From assembly GCF_030817495.1 (NCBI RefSeq), contig NZ_JAUSZK010000001.1:2645001-2709000 (forward strand): a DNA stretch of 64,000 nt, in the 5' to 3' direction. The translations under genes were made by a program, and so were the position numbers. The notes beneath the pieces were generated by a model. That model had not been told where the DNA came from. It made no database searches and was given only the letters and a program-made list of their open reading frames with translations. Below are positions 15,818 to 25,000 of the stretch, one piece after another; within the stretch, counting starts at the first letter, position 1, and each line of letters begins with the position of its first letter. This DNA comes from Streptomyces sp. V3I7 (GTDB taxonomy: Bacteria > Actinomycetota > Actinomycetes > Streptomycetales > Streptomycetaceae).

Positions 15818-18013
15818 ATGCCCGAGCTCAGCGTCATCGTCCACGGACCCGACACCCAGGGGCACTTGGCCGAGCTGCTGGACTCCCTCGCCGCCCATCC
15901 GCAGGGCGACACCGAGGTCGTCGTGGCGGCGGTCGGCGACTGGGCCCGTGAGGCCGCCGAGGCGCACCCCTCGAAGCCGGTGGTGGCGCCCCTGCCGGAC
16001 GGCACCGGCGAGGCGGCGGCCCGGTCGGCGGGAGCCGTGCGGGCGGGCGGACGCTGGCTGCACTTCGTCCACACCAAGGACGGGCTGCCCGCCGACGCGC
16101 CGCGCCTGATCGCCGAGCGCACCGCCGAGCTGCCGGACTCCGTCGACGCCCTCCTCCTGGACCACGTCCGCACCACCTGGAGGACCCCCGCCGCCCCCTC
16201 CGGCGACGCGCGCCTGCTCATCCGCACCGGCCGCGCCGACGTCGCCCTCGACGACGCCGCGAACCTGCTGCGCCTCACGCCGCTGCTCGGCAACCGCGTG
16301 CTGCGCGCCGGTTTCTGGCGGGCACACGAGGAGCAGCTCGCCACCGACGACGAGGCGTACGCCGCGCACGCCGCCCTCCTCCACGCGGACCGCCTGGCCT
16401 GCCTCGGCCACGCCGCGTACGACGACCGGCAGCCACGCCCCGAGAGCCTGCCGCCACCCGCCCCCGAGCAGCGCTACGCGCTCGTCGACCGCTACGAGCG
16501 GCTCCTCGACCTGACCGAGGACCGCCCGGCCGCCCACGCGGTCCTGTACGACGTCATGGTCCGCGACCTGCTGCGCACCTTCGCCCGTGAGGAGCTGCCC
16601 GAGGCGGTGGCCCGGGAGTTCTTCCGCCGCGCCTCCGAGGCGGCGGTCCGCCGGCGCCCCGCGGGCCACCGCCGCCCGGGCGGCTTCGAGGGCATGCGCC
16701 GCACGCTCCTGGAGGAGAACGCCTACACCCGCTACCGCGCCCTCCAGGCCGCCAACCGCGCCCGCCGGGCGGCGCGCAAGGAGGTGCGGTCCCGCAAGCG
16801 CCGCCTGGGCACCCGGCTCCGCGACCACCGCTACCAGCGCGCGCTGGAGCGGCCGGTCGATCCCGGCCTGGCCGTGTTCTCGGCGTACTGGGACCGCGGG
16901 GTCAGCTGCAACCCGGGCGCCATCGCCGCCAAGCTCACCGAACTCGCCCCGGACATCCACCCGGTGTGGGTGGTGACGAAGGAGAACGCGGTCCTCCTCC
17001 CGCCCGGCACGGACCACGTGGTCCCGGGGACCCGGCGCTACTGGGAGGTGCTGGCGCGGGCCAAGTACCTCACCAGCAACGTCAACTTCCCCGGCGCGGT
17101 GGTCAAACGCCCCGACGCGATCCACCTACAGACCCACCACGGCACCCCGCTCAAGCGCATGGGCCTGGACCAGATGGCACACCCGGCCGCCGCCCAGGGC
17201 CTGGACTTCGCCGCCCTGCTGAGCCGCGTCGACAAGTGGGACTACAGCGTCTCCGCCAACGGCCACTCGACCCGGATGTGGGAGCGCGCCTACCCGGCCC
17301 GCTTCACCTCGCTCGACTACGGCTATCCGCGCAACGACGTCTTCGCCACCTGCACCGCGGCCGACATCCGCGCGGTCCGCGCGCGCCTGGGCATCGCCCC
17401 GGGCCGGACGGCCGTCCTCTACGCCCCCACCCACCGCGACTACGAGGCCGGCTGGAACCCCCGCCTGGACCTCGCCGCCCTCGCCGAACGCCTCGGCGAG
17501 AACACCGTCCTCCTCGTCCGCGGCCACTACTTCTACGGCGACACGGCCTCCCCGCTCACCGGCCTGCGCCGCACCGGCAAAGTCGTCGACGTCTCCTCCT
17601 ACGAGCCGGTCGAGGAGCTCTGCCTCGCGGCCGACGCCCTGATCACGGACTACTCGTCGATCATGTTCGACTACGCCAACCTCGACCGCCCGATCGTCGT
17701 CTACGCCGACGACTGGGAGACGTACGCGACGACCCGCGGCGTGTACTTCGACCTGCCGGCGAAGGCGCCCGGCCCGGTCGCCCGCACCCAGGAGGAGCTG
17801 GCCGAGATCTTCACGTCCGGCGCCTGGCGGGACGAGCGCGCGGCGCGGGCGCGGGCCGCCTTCCGCCGCCGGTTCTGCGAGTACGACGACGGACGCGCCG
17901 CCGAGCGGGTCGTGCGCCGGGTGTTCCTGGGCGAGAGCGAGGAGTCGCTGCCCCCGGTGATCCCCCTGGACGAGCGCGTCACGGCACCCACCCCGCAGGA
18001 GGCCACCGGATGA
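15818..18013 (+). CDS. CDP-glycerol glycerophosphotransferase-family polymerase with a degenerate N-terminal GT-A domain
   Basis: This is a 731-residue protein in two parts. Residues 1-120 look like a GT-A domain (MPELSVIVHGPDTQGHLAELLDSL) that has lost its metal site: where the paralogue at 18010 has MFLDSDDELP, this one has HFVHTKDGLP. Residues 345-700 are a Glyphos_transf domain with QTHHGTPLKRMGL (about 437-449) and LITDYSSIMFDYANL (about 608-622), the conserved catalytic and CDP-binding motifs of TagF/TagB-type enzymes. Such enzymes add glycerol- or ribitol-phosphate to wall teichoic acids. The ATG has an AAGGAG Shine-Dalgarno sequence. The stop overlaps the next start (ATGA). Confidence 0.9.
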   Translation: MPELSVIVHGPDTQGHLAELLDSLAAHPQGDTEVVVAAVGDWAREAAEAHPSKPVVAPLPDGTGEAAARSAGAVRAGGRWLHFVHTKDGLPADAPRLIAERTAELPDSVDALLLDHVRTTWRTPAAPSGDARLLIRTGRADVALDDAANLLRLTPLLGNRVLRAGFWRAHEEQLATDDEAYAAHAALLHADRLACLGHAAYDDRQPRPESLPPPAPEQRYALVDRYERLLDLTEDRPAAHAVLYDVMVRDLLRTFAREELPEAVAREFFRRASEAAVRRRPAGHRRPGGFEGMRRTLLEENAYTRYRALQAANRARRAARKEVRSRKRRLGTRLRDHRYQRALERPVDPGLAVFSAYWDRGVSCNPGAIAAKLTELAPDIHPVWVVTKENAVLLPPGTDHVVPGTRRYWEVLARAKYLTSNVNFPGAVVKRPDAIHLQTHHGTPLKRMGLDQMAHPAAAQGLDFAALLSRVDKWDYSVSANGHSTRMWERAYPARFTSLDYGYPRNDVFATCTAADIRAVRARLGIAPGRTAVLYAPTHRDYEAGWNPRLDLAALAERLGENTVLLVRGHYFYGDTASPLTGLRRTGKVVDVSSYEPVEELCLAADALITDYSSIMFDYANLDRPIVVYADDWETYATTRGVYFDLPAKAPGPVARTQEELAEIFTSGAWRDERAARARAAFRRRFCEYDDGRAAERVVRRVFLGESEESLPPVIPLDERVTAPTPQEATG

Positions 18014-19683
18014 CCCCCGAGGTTCCCGACGTCACGGTCACGGTGATCGTCTACAACGACGCGGCACGGCTCCCCCGCGCGGTCGCCTCCCTGCTCCGGC
18101 AGACCCACGCCAACATCGAGATCGTCATCAGCGACGACCACTCCACGGACGAAACCCCGTCCGTCGCCCGGGGGTTGGCGGCCCAGGACCCACGCGTGCG
18201 CTATCTGCGGCTGCCGGAGAACAGCGGCGGCTGCAGCGCCCCGCGCAACCGCGCCCTGGAGATCGCCCGGGCGCCGTATCTGATGTTCCTGGACAGCGAC
18301 GACGAACTCCCCGAGAAGGCGGTCGAGTTGCTGCTGGCCGCGCACCGCGAGCGCGAGGTCGACTTCACGATGGGCGCGGTCCGGCGCATCCGCGTGGACA
18401 ACGGCCGCCGCTCGACCTGGATGCCCCAACTCGTGGCCCGGCGCCGCACCCTGGACGGCATCGAGACCGACCCGCGCCTGCTCTTCGAGCACCTGTCGAC
18501 GAGCAAGATGTACGCCCGGGACTTCCTCGACCGCCACGACCTGCGCTTCCCCGAGGGCATCCACTACGAGGACCAGCTGTTCTCGGCGCAGGCCTACTGC
18601 CTGGCCAAGGCGTTCACGATCATCCCGGACCCGGTCTACCACTGGTACATCGAGCCGTACGCGGCCTCCGACGCGGCGTCGATCTCCAACCAGCGGCACA
18701 AGCTGACCAACGTCGGCGACCGCGTGCACGTCCAGCGCCTGATCGACGACTTCCTGGTGACGAGCGGCCGCGGGTCGCTGCGCGAGGACAAGGACTACAA
18801 GTTCCTCAAGCACGACTTCCGGATGTACGCCGGGGACCTGCCGTACCGCGACGACGCCTGGCTGCGCGGCTTCGCCGAGATCATGACGCCGTACCTCGAC
18901 ACCCTCGCCTCGAACGCGTACGCCCGTCTGCCCCGCCCGGAGCGCGTGGTCCTCCAACTGCTGCGCGACGGCCGCCTGTCCGACGCGCGCTCGGCGGCAC
19001 GCGGCCTGGGCCATCCGGTGGCGCCTGCGCGGGTGACGGCGGATCCGGAGACCGGCGCGACGTACTGGGGCGACCGCGTCCCCGAGTCGGCGACGGCCCG
19101 CCGCGAACTCGACGTGTCCGACCTGGAGTTGGACACGCTCCCCCTCGCGAGTGCCCGGTTCCGCCACGAGATCACCGAGCTGATCCCGGGCCCCGGCGCC
19201 TCGCTCACCCTGCGCATCCGCACGTACGACCCCGGTCTGCGCCTGCCGATCGGCCCCCACCGCGCCGCCCTCCTCCTCTCCCCCGGCTCGCGCCGGCTCA
19301 CGGCCCCCTTCCGGCTGACGCCGGTCCGCCCCGGCGTCTTCGAAGGCGAGGCCCACCTGGACCTGGCAGCCGCCCGCCTTCCCCTCCATGGCTTCACCGG
19401 CCTCCGCCACCCGGTGCTGCGCGTCCAGCACCGGGGCCAGACCCACACGGGCCTCCTCCTGGCCCCGCTGACCTTTCCCGCCCTGACGGCCCGCGTCGCC
19501 TACCGCGGCGGCGCGACCCCCCACCACGTCACGGTCGAACCGGAGGGCCGCAACCCCGGCCGCCTCCAGGTCCGCTGGCAACCGACGGGCACCACAGCGC
19601 GAGTGCTCGGCCCGGCGGTCCGGCGCCTGGCCCACCCGAAGGTGAAGAACGCGGCACGAATGCTGGCGAGCGCCCTCAGGTGA
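18010..19683 (+). CDS. Family 2 glycosyltransferase (GT-A), paralogue of 7071-8639
   Basis: This 557-residue protein has an intact GT-A core: VTVIVYNDAARLPRAVASLL, VISDDHSTDE, NSGGCSAPRNRALE, the metal-binding LMFLDSDDELPEKAV (about 94-108) and YEDQLFSAQAY around residue 190. The C-terminal 200 residues form a beta-rich domain like that of the paralogue at 7071. The ATG overlaps the stop of the CDP-glycerol transferase-family gene, so sugar addition and polyol-phosphate addition are probably coupled in one pathway. Donor sugar unknown. Its last 40 bases are part of the duplicated block described at 19641-19980. Confidence 0.88.
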   Translation: MTPEVPDVTVTVIVYNDAARLPRAVASLLRQTHANIEIVISDDHSTDETPSVARGLAAQDPRVRYLRLPENSGGCSAPRNRALEIARAPYLMFLDSDDELPEKAVELLLAAHREREVDFTMGAVRRIRVDNGRRSTWMPQLVARRRTLDGIETDPRLLFEHLSTSKMYARDFLDRHDLRFPEGIHYEDQLFSAQAYCLAKAFTIIPDPVYHWYIEPYAASDAASISNQRHKLTNVGDRVHVQRLIDDFLVTSGRGSLREDKDYKFLKHDFRMYAGDLPYRDDAWLRGFAEIMTPYLDTLASNAYARLPRPERVVLQLLRDGRLSDARSAARGLGHPVAPARVTADPETGATYWGDRVPESATARRELDVSDLELDTLPLASARFRHEITELIPGPGASLTLRIRTYDPGLRLPIGPHRAALLLSPGSRRLTAPFRLTPVRPGVFEGEAHLDLAAARLPLHGFTGLRHPVLRVQHRGQTHTGLLLAPLTFPALTARVAYRGGATPHHVTVEPEGRNPGRLQVRWQPTGTTARVLGPAVRRLAHPKVKNAARMLASALR

Positions 19684-19980
19684 CGGAACCCCGGCCGACC
19701 CGGGGGGTCTGCTGAGGCACCACGGCGTACAGCATCTGGCCACCCGGCCCGCAGCCCGGGCCAGGCCCCGAACCCACGCCCGTGGTGAAGAACGCAGCGC
19801 GACCAGTGGCGAGCGCCCTCCGCTGACAGTGCCGGCTGACCTGGGGCGCACCACGGCGTACAGCACCCGGCCCACAACCCACCCCGCCCGCAACCCGGGC
19901 CGCTCCGCCCCCACGCCTTAGCCAGGTGACTGTGCCGGCCGACCCGGTATCTACCGCCGCACCACCGCGTACAACACCTG
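19641..19980. repeat. Degenerate tandem copies of two convergent gene ends
   Basis: The 267-bp spacer between convergent genes is built from copies of both gene ends. The 3' end of the + strand gene (GGTGAAGAACGC ... TGGCGAGCGCCCTC) lies at 19641 and again at 19784. The 3' end of the - strand gene, encoding ..VLYAVVR, lies at 19961 (real) and again at 19850 and 19719 as CACCACGGCGTACAGCA. Each copy also carries CCCGGGCC and CCCACGCC. The unit is 111-143 bp and the copies have diverged. This looks like slippage or recombination at the gene junction; a role in transcription ending is possible. Confidence 0.7.
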
Positions 19981-21480
19981 CCCACCCGGCCCCCGTGCCA
20001 CCGCCCGCAGCCCGGGCCACGCCGACCCCACGCCCGTGTCGACGACCCAGTTCGCCCCGTACTCCCGTACGATCCGGCGCCGTTCGCCGTCGCCGGTCCC
20101 GGTCGCGAAGTAGCGTCGTACGGCCGCCTCCCGGTGGCCCGCGTCCGGCAGGAACACGTCGGGATAGCCGGGCGCCACCGTGTACGGACCGTACGCCGGG
20201 ATCTGGCGGGCCGGGACCGTGCGGGCCATGACCACCTCGCCGTACTCCACCCACGGCCTGATCCAGCCGTACCCCGTCCAGGGCGTCCGGTACGCCGCCG
20301 CCATCGCGTCCGGCAGGTGCTCGCGCCCGATCACGTACCCGAGGGTCCCCGCCTGGGCCCAGGCGCCGGCCGCCAGCGCGACGGCGAGCGCGCACGCCCA
20401 CCACGTCCGTACGGCCCGGCGCCCCGCGGACACCGTCTCCAGCGCGGCGGCGATCTGCGCCGGGATCACCACGGCCGGCATCACCCGCCCCCACGAGTAG
20501 TGACCGCTCGCCCCGCCCGCCACGAACACCACCGCTCCCAGCGCGAAGAAGATCACCAGCGGATCCCGGTGGTCGCGCCGCCACCGCAGGACCAGCGCGA
20601 CGACCCCGAGCAGCACCAGCCCGTAACGCCCGGGCAGGTGGCGGTAGAGCGAGCGGTGGATGGCCTCCAGGTCCGTGCCGGCCGTCAGGAGCGCGAAGAA
20701 GTCGTAGTACGGCCAGATCCCCAGCACCACCAGCCCCAGTACCACCCCGGCCCCCGCCCGCACCAGCAACCGGCGCCCCGGCCGCGCCGCGACGACGAGG
20801 GCGAGCGCGCCCAGCGTCGCCACGACTCCGGAGAACTGGTGGACCAGCAGGATCACCGCCCACAGCACCCCCAACCCGAGCCATCTCCCCCACCCGGCAC
20901 CGGCGCCCCGCAGCGCCCGCGCGAGCCACGCCCAGAAGTGGAAGGAGAGCCCCAGCGCGAACACGCTCGGGTACGCCACCGTCAGCGCGAGCGAGTTGAG
21001 CGCGAGGAAGCCGCTCCAGTTGAACGGCACCGGCCCCCACAGCAGCACCAGACACAGCAGCACCAGCGCCGGCGCCGCCCGGTGAACGCTCAGCGTCCGG
21101 ACGTACCGCCACACGCCCGTGGCGAGCAGCACCAGCCCCGCGACCGCGCCGACGCGCAGGACGCCGAACACGGACATGCCGGTGACCTGGGCGACGCAGC
21201 CGAGGACCAGCATCCACGGCGAGTAGTACGGGCTCGGGGTGTCGGCGTCGACCAGCGGGTTGCCGGGGTCGATCAGGCTGTGCCGCAGGCGCTGGAGCGT
21301 CGCCGCGTGCATGCCCAGGTCGCCCACCCAGGGCAGGCGGACGACGACGAGGAACAGCAGGACCAGGACGAGCGCGGCGGCGGCCTGCGGCAGGGCTCTG
21401 CGGAGGGCGGTCATCGGTGTCGCGACCACGGACGCGGCCCTGACCCCGGCCGTGCTCGCCCTAGGCGGCGCGGCGCGCAT
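19951..21480 (-). CDS. Multi-spanning membrane protein, paralogue of 1503-2963
   Basis: This 509-residue protein has about eleven membrane segments and a soluble C-terminal part with WTGYGWIRPWVEYGEVVMAR, and ends in GGQVLYAVVRR. Similarity to the protein at 1503-2963 is visible throughout. The start is uncertain: ATG 21480 overlaps the end of the GtrA-like gene by 20 bp, whereas ATG 21414 gives a start just before the first helix. It is cotranscribed with the GtrA-like gene. GT-C-like membrane glycosyltransferase activity is inferred only from topology and context. Confidence 0.8.
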   Translation of the reverse strand: MRAAPPRASTAGVRAASVVATPMTALRRALPQAAAALVLVLLFLVVVRLPWVGDLGMHAATLQRLRHSLIDPGNPLVDADTPSPYYSPWMLVLGCVAQVTGMSVFGVLRVGAVAGLVLLATGVWRYVRTLSVHRAAPALVLLCLVLLWGPVPFNWSGFLALNSLALTVAYPSVFALGLSFHFWAWLARALRGAGAGWGRWLGLGVLWAVILLVHQFSGVVATLGALALVVAARPGRRLLVRAGAGVVLGLVVLGIWPYYDFFALLTAGTDLEAIHRSLYRHLPGRYGLVLLGVVALVLRWRRDHRDPLVIFFALGAVVFVAGGASGHYSWGRVMPAVVIPAQIAAALETVSAGRRAVRTWWACALAVALAAGAWAQAGTLGYVIGREHLPDAMAAAYRTPWTGYGWIRPWVEYGEVVMARTVPARQIPAYGPYTVAPGYPDVFLPDAGHREAAVRRYFATGTGDGERRRIVREYGANWVVDTGVGSAWPGLRAVARGPGGQVLYAVVRR

Positions 21481-21952
21481 CCCGCTGGAACACCCAGGTG
21501 CGGTAGCCGAAGAAGCGGAAGGCGGAGGCGAGGACGATCGACAGCGCCTTGTCGGCGTTGGAACCGACCGGCCCGTTCAGCCCCAGGCCGTGGTACGCGG
21601 CGTAGAACAGGCCGCTCTCCAGGGCGACGCCGAGACCGCTGAGGCCGAAGAACAGCGCGATCTGGCGGCGGGTGCGGCAGACGCGGTCGCGGTAGGCGAA
21701 GAAGCGGAAGCCGAGGTAGTTCGTCGTCATCGCGAGGCAGCTGGCCGGCACCGTCGCGGTCGTCGCCCGCCAGCCCAGGCCGTGCAGCAGCAGGTTGAAG
21801 ACCAGGAAGTTGACGAGGACACCGCTGCCGCCGACGACACCGAACTTCACGACCTCCAGCACGACACGCGCCAGCGGCCGGACGCGCGCGGGAGGGGAGG
21901 CGGGAGGGGCGACGCCCGGTGCCGGAGGGGGCTCGGCGAGGTTCACTGTCAC
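21461..21952 (-). CDS. GtrA-family membrane protein (lipid-linked sugar translocation)
   Basis: This is a 163-residue protein with four helices and GtrA-family patterns: VVKFGVVGGSGVLVNFLVFNLLLHGLG, TTNYLGFRFFAYRDR and ASAFRFFGYRTWVFQRD. GtrA proteins are thought to flip or present polyprenyl-phosphate sugars for outer-face glycosyltransferases, which fits the GT-C-like gene directly downstream. Start is GTG 21952, or GTG 21946. Sequence further upstream is not family-like. Confidence 0.9.
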   Translation of the reverse strand: MTVNLAEPPPAPGVAPPASPPARVRPLARVVLEVVKFGVVGGSGVLVNFLVFNLLLHGLGWRATTATVPASCLAMTTNYLGFRFFAYRDRVCRTRRQIALFFGLSGLGVALESGLFYAAYHGLGLNGPVGSNADKALSIVLASAFRFFGYRTWVFQRDARRAA

Positions 21953-22037
21953 GCCGCCGACTTTATCCGAAACGTCCCAAATGCCCGGAAATGACGAACT
22001 CGCCGCGGCGGTGCGTGAGTCGGGCCCGCGCAAACGG

Positions 22038-22070
22038 GGGCGCCCCGGGCCGGTGCGGCCCGGGGCGCCC
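22038..22070 (-). terminator. Strong hairpin between gdh and the GtrA-like gene
   Basis: GGGCGCCCCGGGCC (22038-22051) pairs perfectly with GGCCCGGGGCGCCC (22057-22070) around a 5-nt loop. It lies 19 bp behind the glutamate dehydrogenase stop on the - strand and is the likely end of that transcript. Confidence 0.85.
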
Positions 22071-22088
22071 TGTGCGCGTCCTGAGGGA

Positions 22089-25000
22089 CTACGAGTGCGT
22101 GCGCAGCAGCGTCCGCATCGTGCGCATCGCCACCGACAGGTTGGCGAGGTCGAAGGAGTCCGACCCGCGGATCTCCTCCAGGGTGGTGCGGGCCCGGCTC
22201 AGGAGCGGCGCGTTGCGCTCCTCCCAGGCCGTGAAGCGCTGCTCCGGCGTCGAGGTGCCGTTGCCGACGGCGAGGACGTCGGCGGTGAGCGCCGCGTGAG
22301 CCGCGTAGAGGTCCTCGCGGATCGAGGCGCGGGCCATGGACGACCAGCGGTCGGTACGGGGCAGCTCGATGATGCGGTCCATGAGTTCGGCGATTCCGAG
22401 GCGGTCACCGAGGTCGTAGTAGACCTCGGCCACGTCCAGCGGCTCCTTGCCCATGCGGTCGGCCACCGAGACGATGTCGAGCGCCGGGAAGGCCGAGGAG
22501 AACCCGGCCACCCGGGTGGCCAGCTCGTCCGGGACGCCCGCCGCGGTCAGCTCGTCGTGGATCCGCTCGTACCACTCCAGGTCCGCGCCGCGCAGCAGCT
22601 TCGGCAGCTCCTGCCAGACCTGCTCGACCCGCTCCGAGAAGAAGTCGACGGTCTCGGAGAGCTCCAGCGGCTGCGGCCGGTTGTTGAGCAGCCAGCGCGT
22701 GCCGCGCTCGACCAGACGGCGCGAGTGCAGCCGGATCCGGGTCTGGACCTCGGCGTCGACCTTGTTGTCGAGGTCCTCGACCGCGTCCCACACCGGGGCG
22801 GAGCGGAAGATGGCGCGCGCGGCGGTCTGCGCCCGCACGATCTCCTCCAGCGACGCGCCGGTCTCCTCGCGCAGCCGGTGCAGATAGGTCGTACCGCCCG
22901 TGTTGACCGTGTCGTTGACCAGCACCGTCGTGGTGATCTCGCGGCGCAGCGGGTGGTTCTCGACGCCCTCGGCGAACCGTTCACGCAGCGCGGTCGGGAA
23001 GTACGCGTGCAGCAGGGTACGCAGGTACGGGTCGTCGGGCAGCGAGGTGTGCAGCAGCTCCTCGGCGACCGTGATCTTCGTGTACGCCAGCAGGACGGCC
23101 GTCTCCGGGCCGGTGAGGCCCTGGCCCTGGCCGAGCCGCTCGCGGATCTGACGGTCGGCCGGCAGGAACTCCAGCGCCCGGTCGAGGCGGCCCTCGCGCA
23201 CCAGGTGGCGGATATAGCGCTGCTGGGCGTGGAGCATGTCCTTGGACTGGGCCAGCGCGTTGGCGATCGCCGTGTTCTGCGCGTAGTTGTTGCGCAGGAC
23301 CAGGGCGCCGACCTCGTCGGTCATCTCGGCGAGCAGCTTGTTGCGCTGCTTGACGGTCATGTCGCCGTCCGCGACCAGGCCGTTGAGCAGGATCTTGATG
23401 TTCACCTCGTGGTCGGAGGTGTCCACGCCGGCGCTGTTGTCGATCGCGTCGGTGTTGATCCGGCCGCCGTGGCCCGCGAACTCGATGCGGCCGAGCTGGG
23501 TCAGGCCCAGGTTGCCGCCCTCGCCGACGACCTTGACCCTGAGGTCCGCGCCGTCGACGCGGATGGGGTCGTTGGCCTTGTCACCGGCGTCCGCGTTGGA
23601 CTCCGCGGAGGCCTTGACGTACGTACCGATGCCGCCGTTCCACAGCAGGTCCACCGGGGCCTGGAGGATCGCCTTCATCAGGTCGGCCGGGGTCATCTTG
23701 GAGACCTTCTCCTCGATGCCCAGCGCCTCGCGGATGTGCGCGTTGACCGGGATCGCCTTGGCGGTGCGCGGGAAGATCCCGCCGCCCGCGGAGAGCAGGT
23801 CGGTGTTGTAGTCGGCCCAGCTGGAGCGGGGCAGGTCGAACAGGCGGCGGCGCTCGACGTAGGAGGTGGCCGCGTCCGGGTTCGGGTCGATGAAGATGTG
23901 CCGGTGGTCGAAGGCGGCGACGAGGCGGATGTGCTCGGAGAGCAGCATGCCGTTGCCGAACACGTCACCGGACATGTCGCCGATGCCGACGACCGTGAAG
24001 TCCTCGGCCTGCGTGTCCACGCCCAGCTCCCGGAAGTGCCGCTTGACGGACTCCCAGGCGCCGCGGGCGGTGATGCCCATGCCCTTGTGGTCGTAGCCGG
24101 CCGAGCCGCCGGAGGCGAAGGCGTCGCCGAGCCAGAAGTCGTACGACTGGGCGACCTCGTTGGCGATGTCCGAGAACGTCGCCGTGCCCTTGTCGGCCGC
24201 GACCACCAGGTAGGTGTCGTCCTCGTCGTGCCGGACGACGTCCTTCGGCGGGACGACCTCGCCCGCGACCATGTTGTCGGTGATGTCGAGCAGCGCCGAG
24301 ATGAACGTCTTGTAGCTGGCGATGCCCTCGGCCAGCCAGGCGTCCCGGTCCTCGCTCGGGTCGGGCAGCTGCTTGGCGACGAAGCCGCCCTTGGCGCCGA
24401 CGGGCACGATGACGGTGTTCTTCACCATCTGCGCCTTGACCAGGCCGAGGATCTCGGTACGGAAGTCCTCGCGCCGGTCGGACCAGCGCAGGCCGCCGCG
24501 CGCGACCTTGCCGAAGCGCAGGTGCACGCCCTCGACGCGCGGCGAGTACACCCAGATCTCGTACGCCGGGCGCGGCGCGGGGAGGTCGGGGATCGCCTGC
24601 GGGTCGAACTTCATCGACACGTAGTCGTGCGGCCGGCCGGCCTGTGTCCGCTGGAAGAAGTTGGTGCGCAGGGTGGCCTTGATGACGGTGAGGAAGGAGC
24701 GCAGGATGCGGTCCTCGTCGAGGCTCGCCACCTGGTCCAGGGCGAGGTCGAGCTCCTCCAGGAGGGCGTCGACGATCTCGTGCCCGGCGCTCTGGCGCTC
24801 CGGCGACATCCGCGCCTCGAAGAGCGAGACGAGCAGCCGGGTGGTGTGGACGTTGTTGCGGAGGGTGTCCTCCATGTAGTCCTGGCTGAAGGTGGAACCG
24901 GCCTGCCGCAGATACTTCGCGTACGCGCGCAGCACCATCGCCTGCCGCCAGGTCAGCCCGGCGCCGAGCACGAGGGCGTTGAAGCCGTCGTTCTCCGCCT

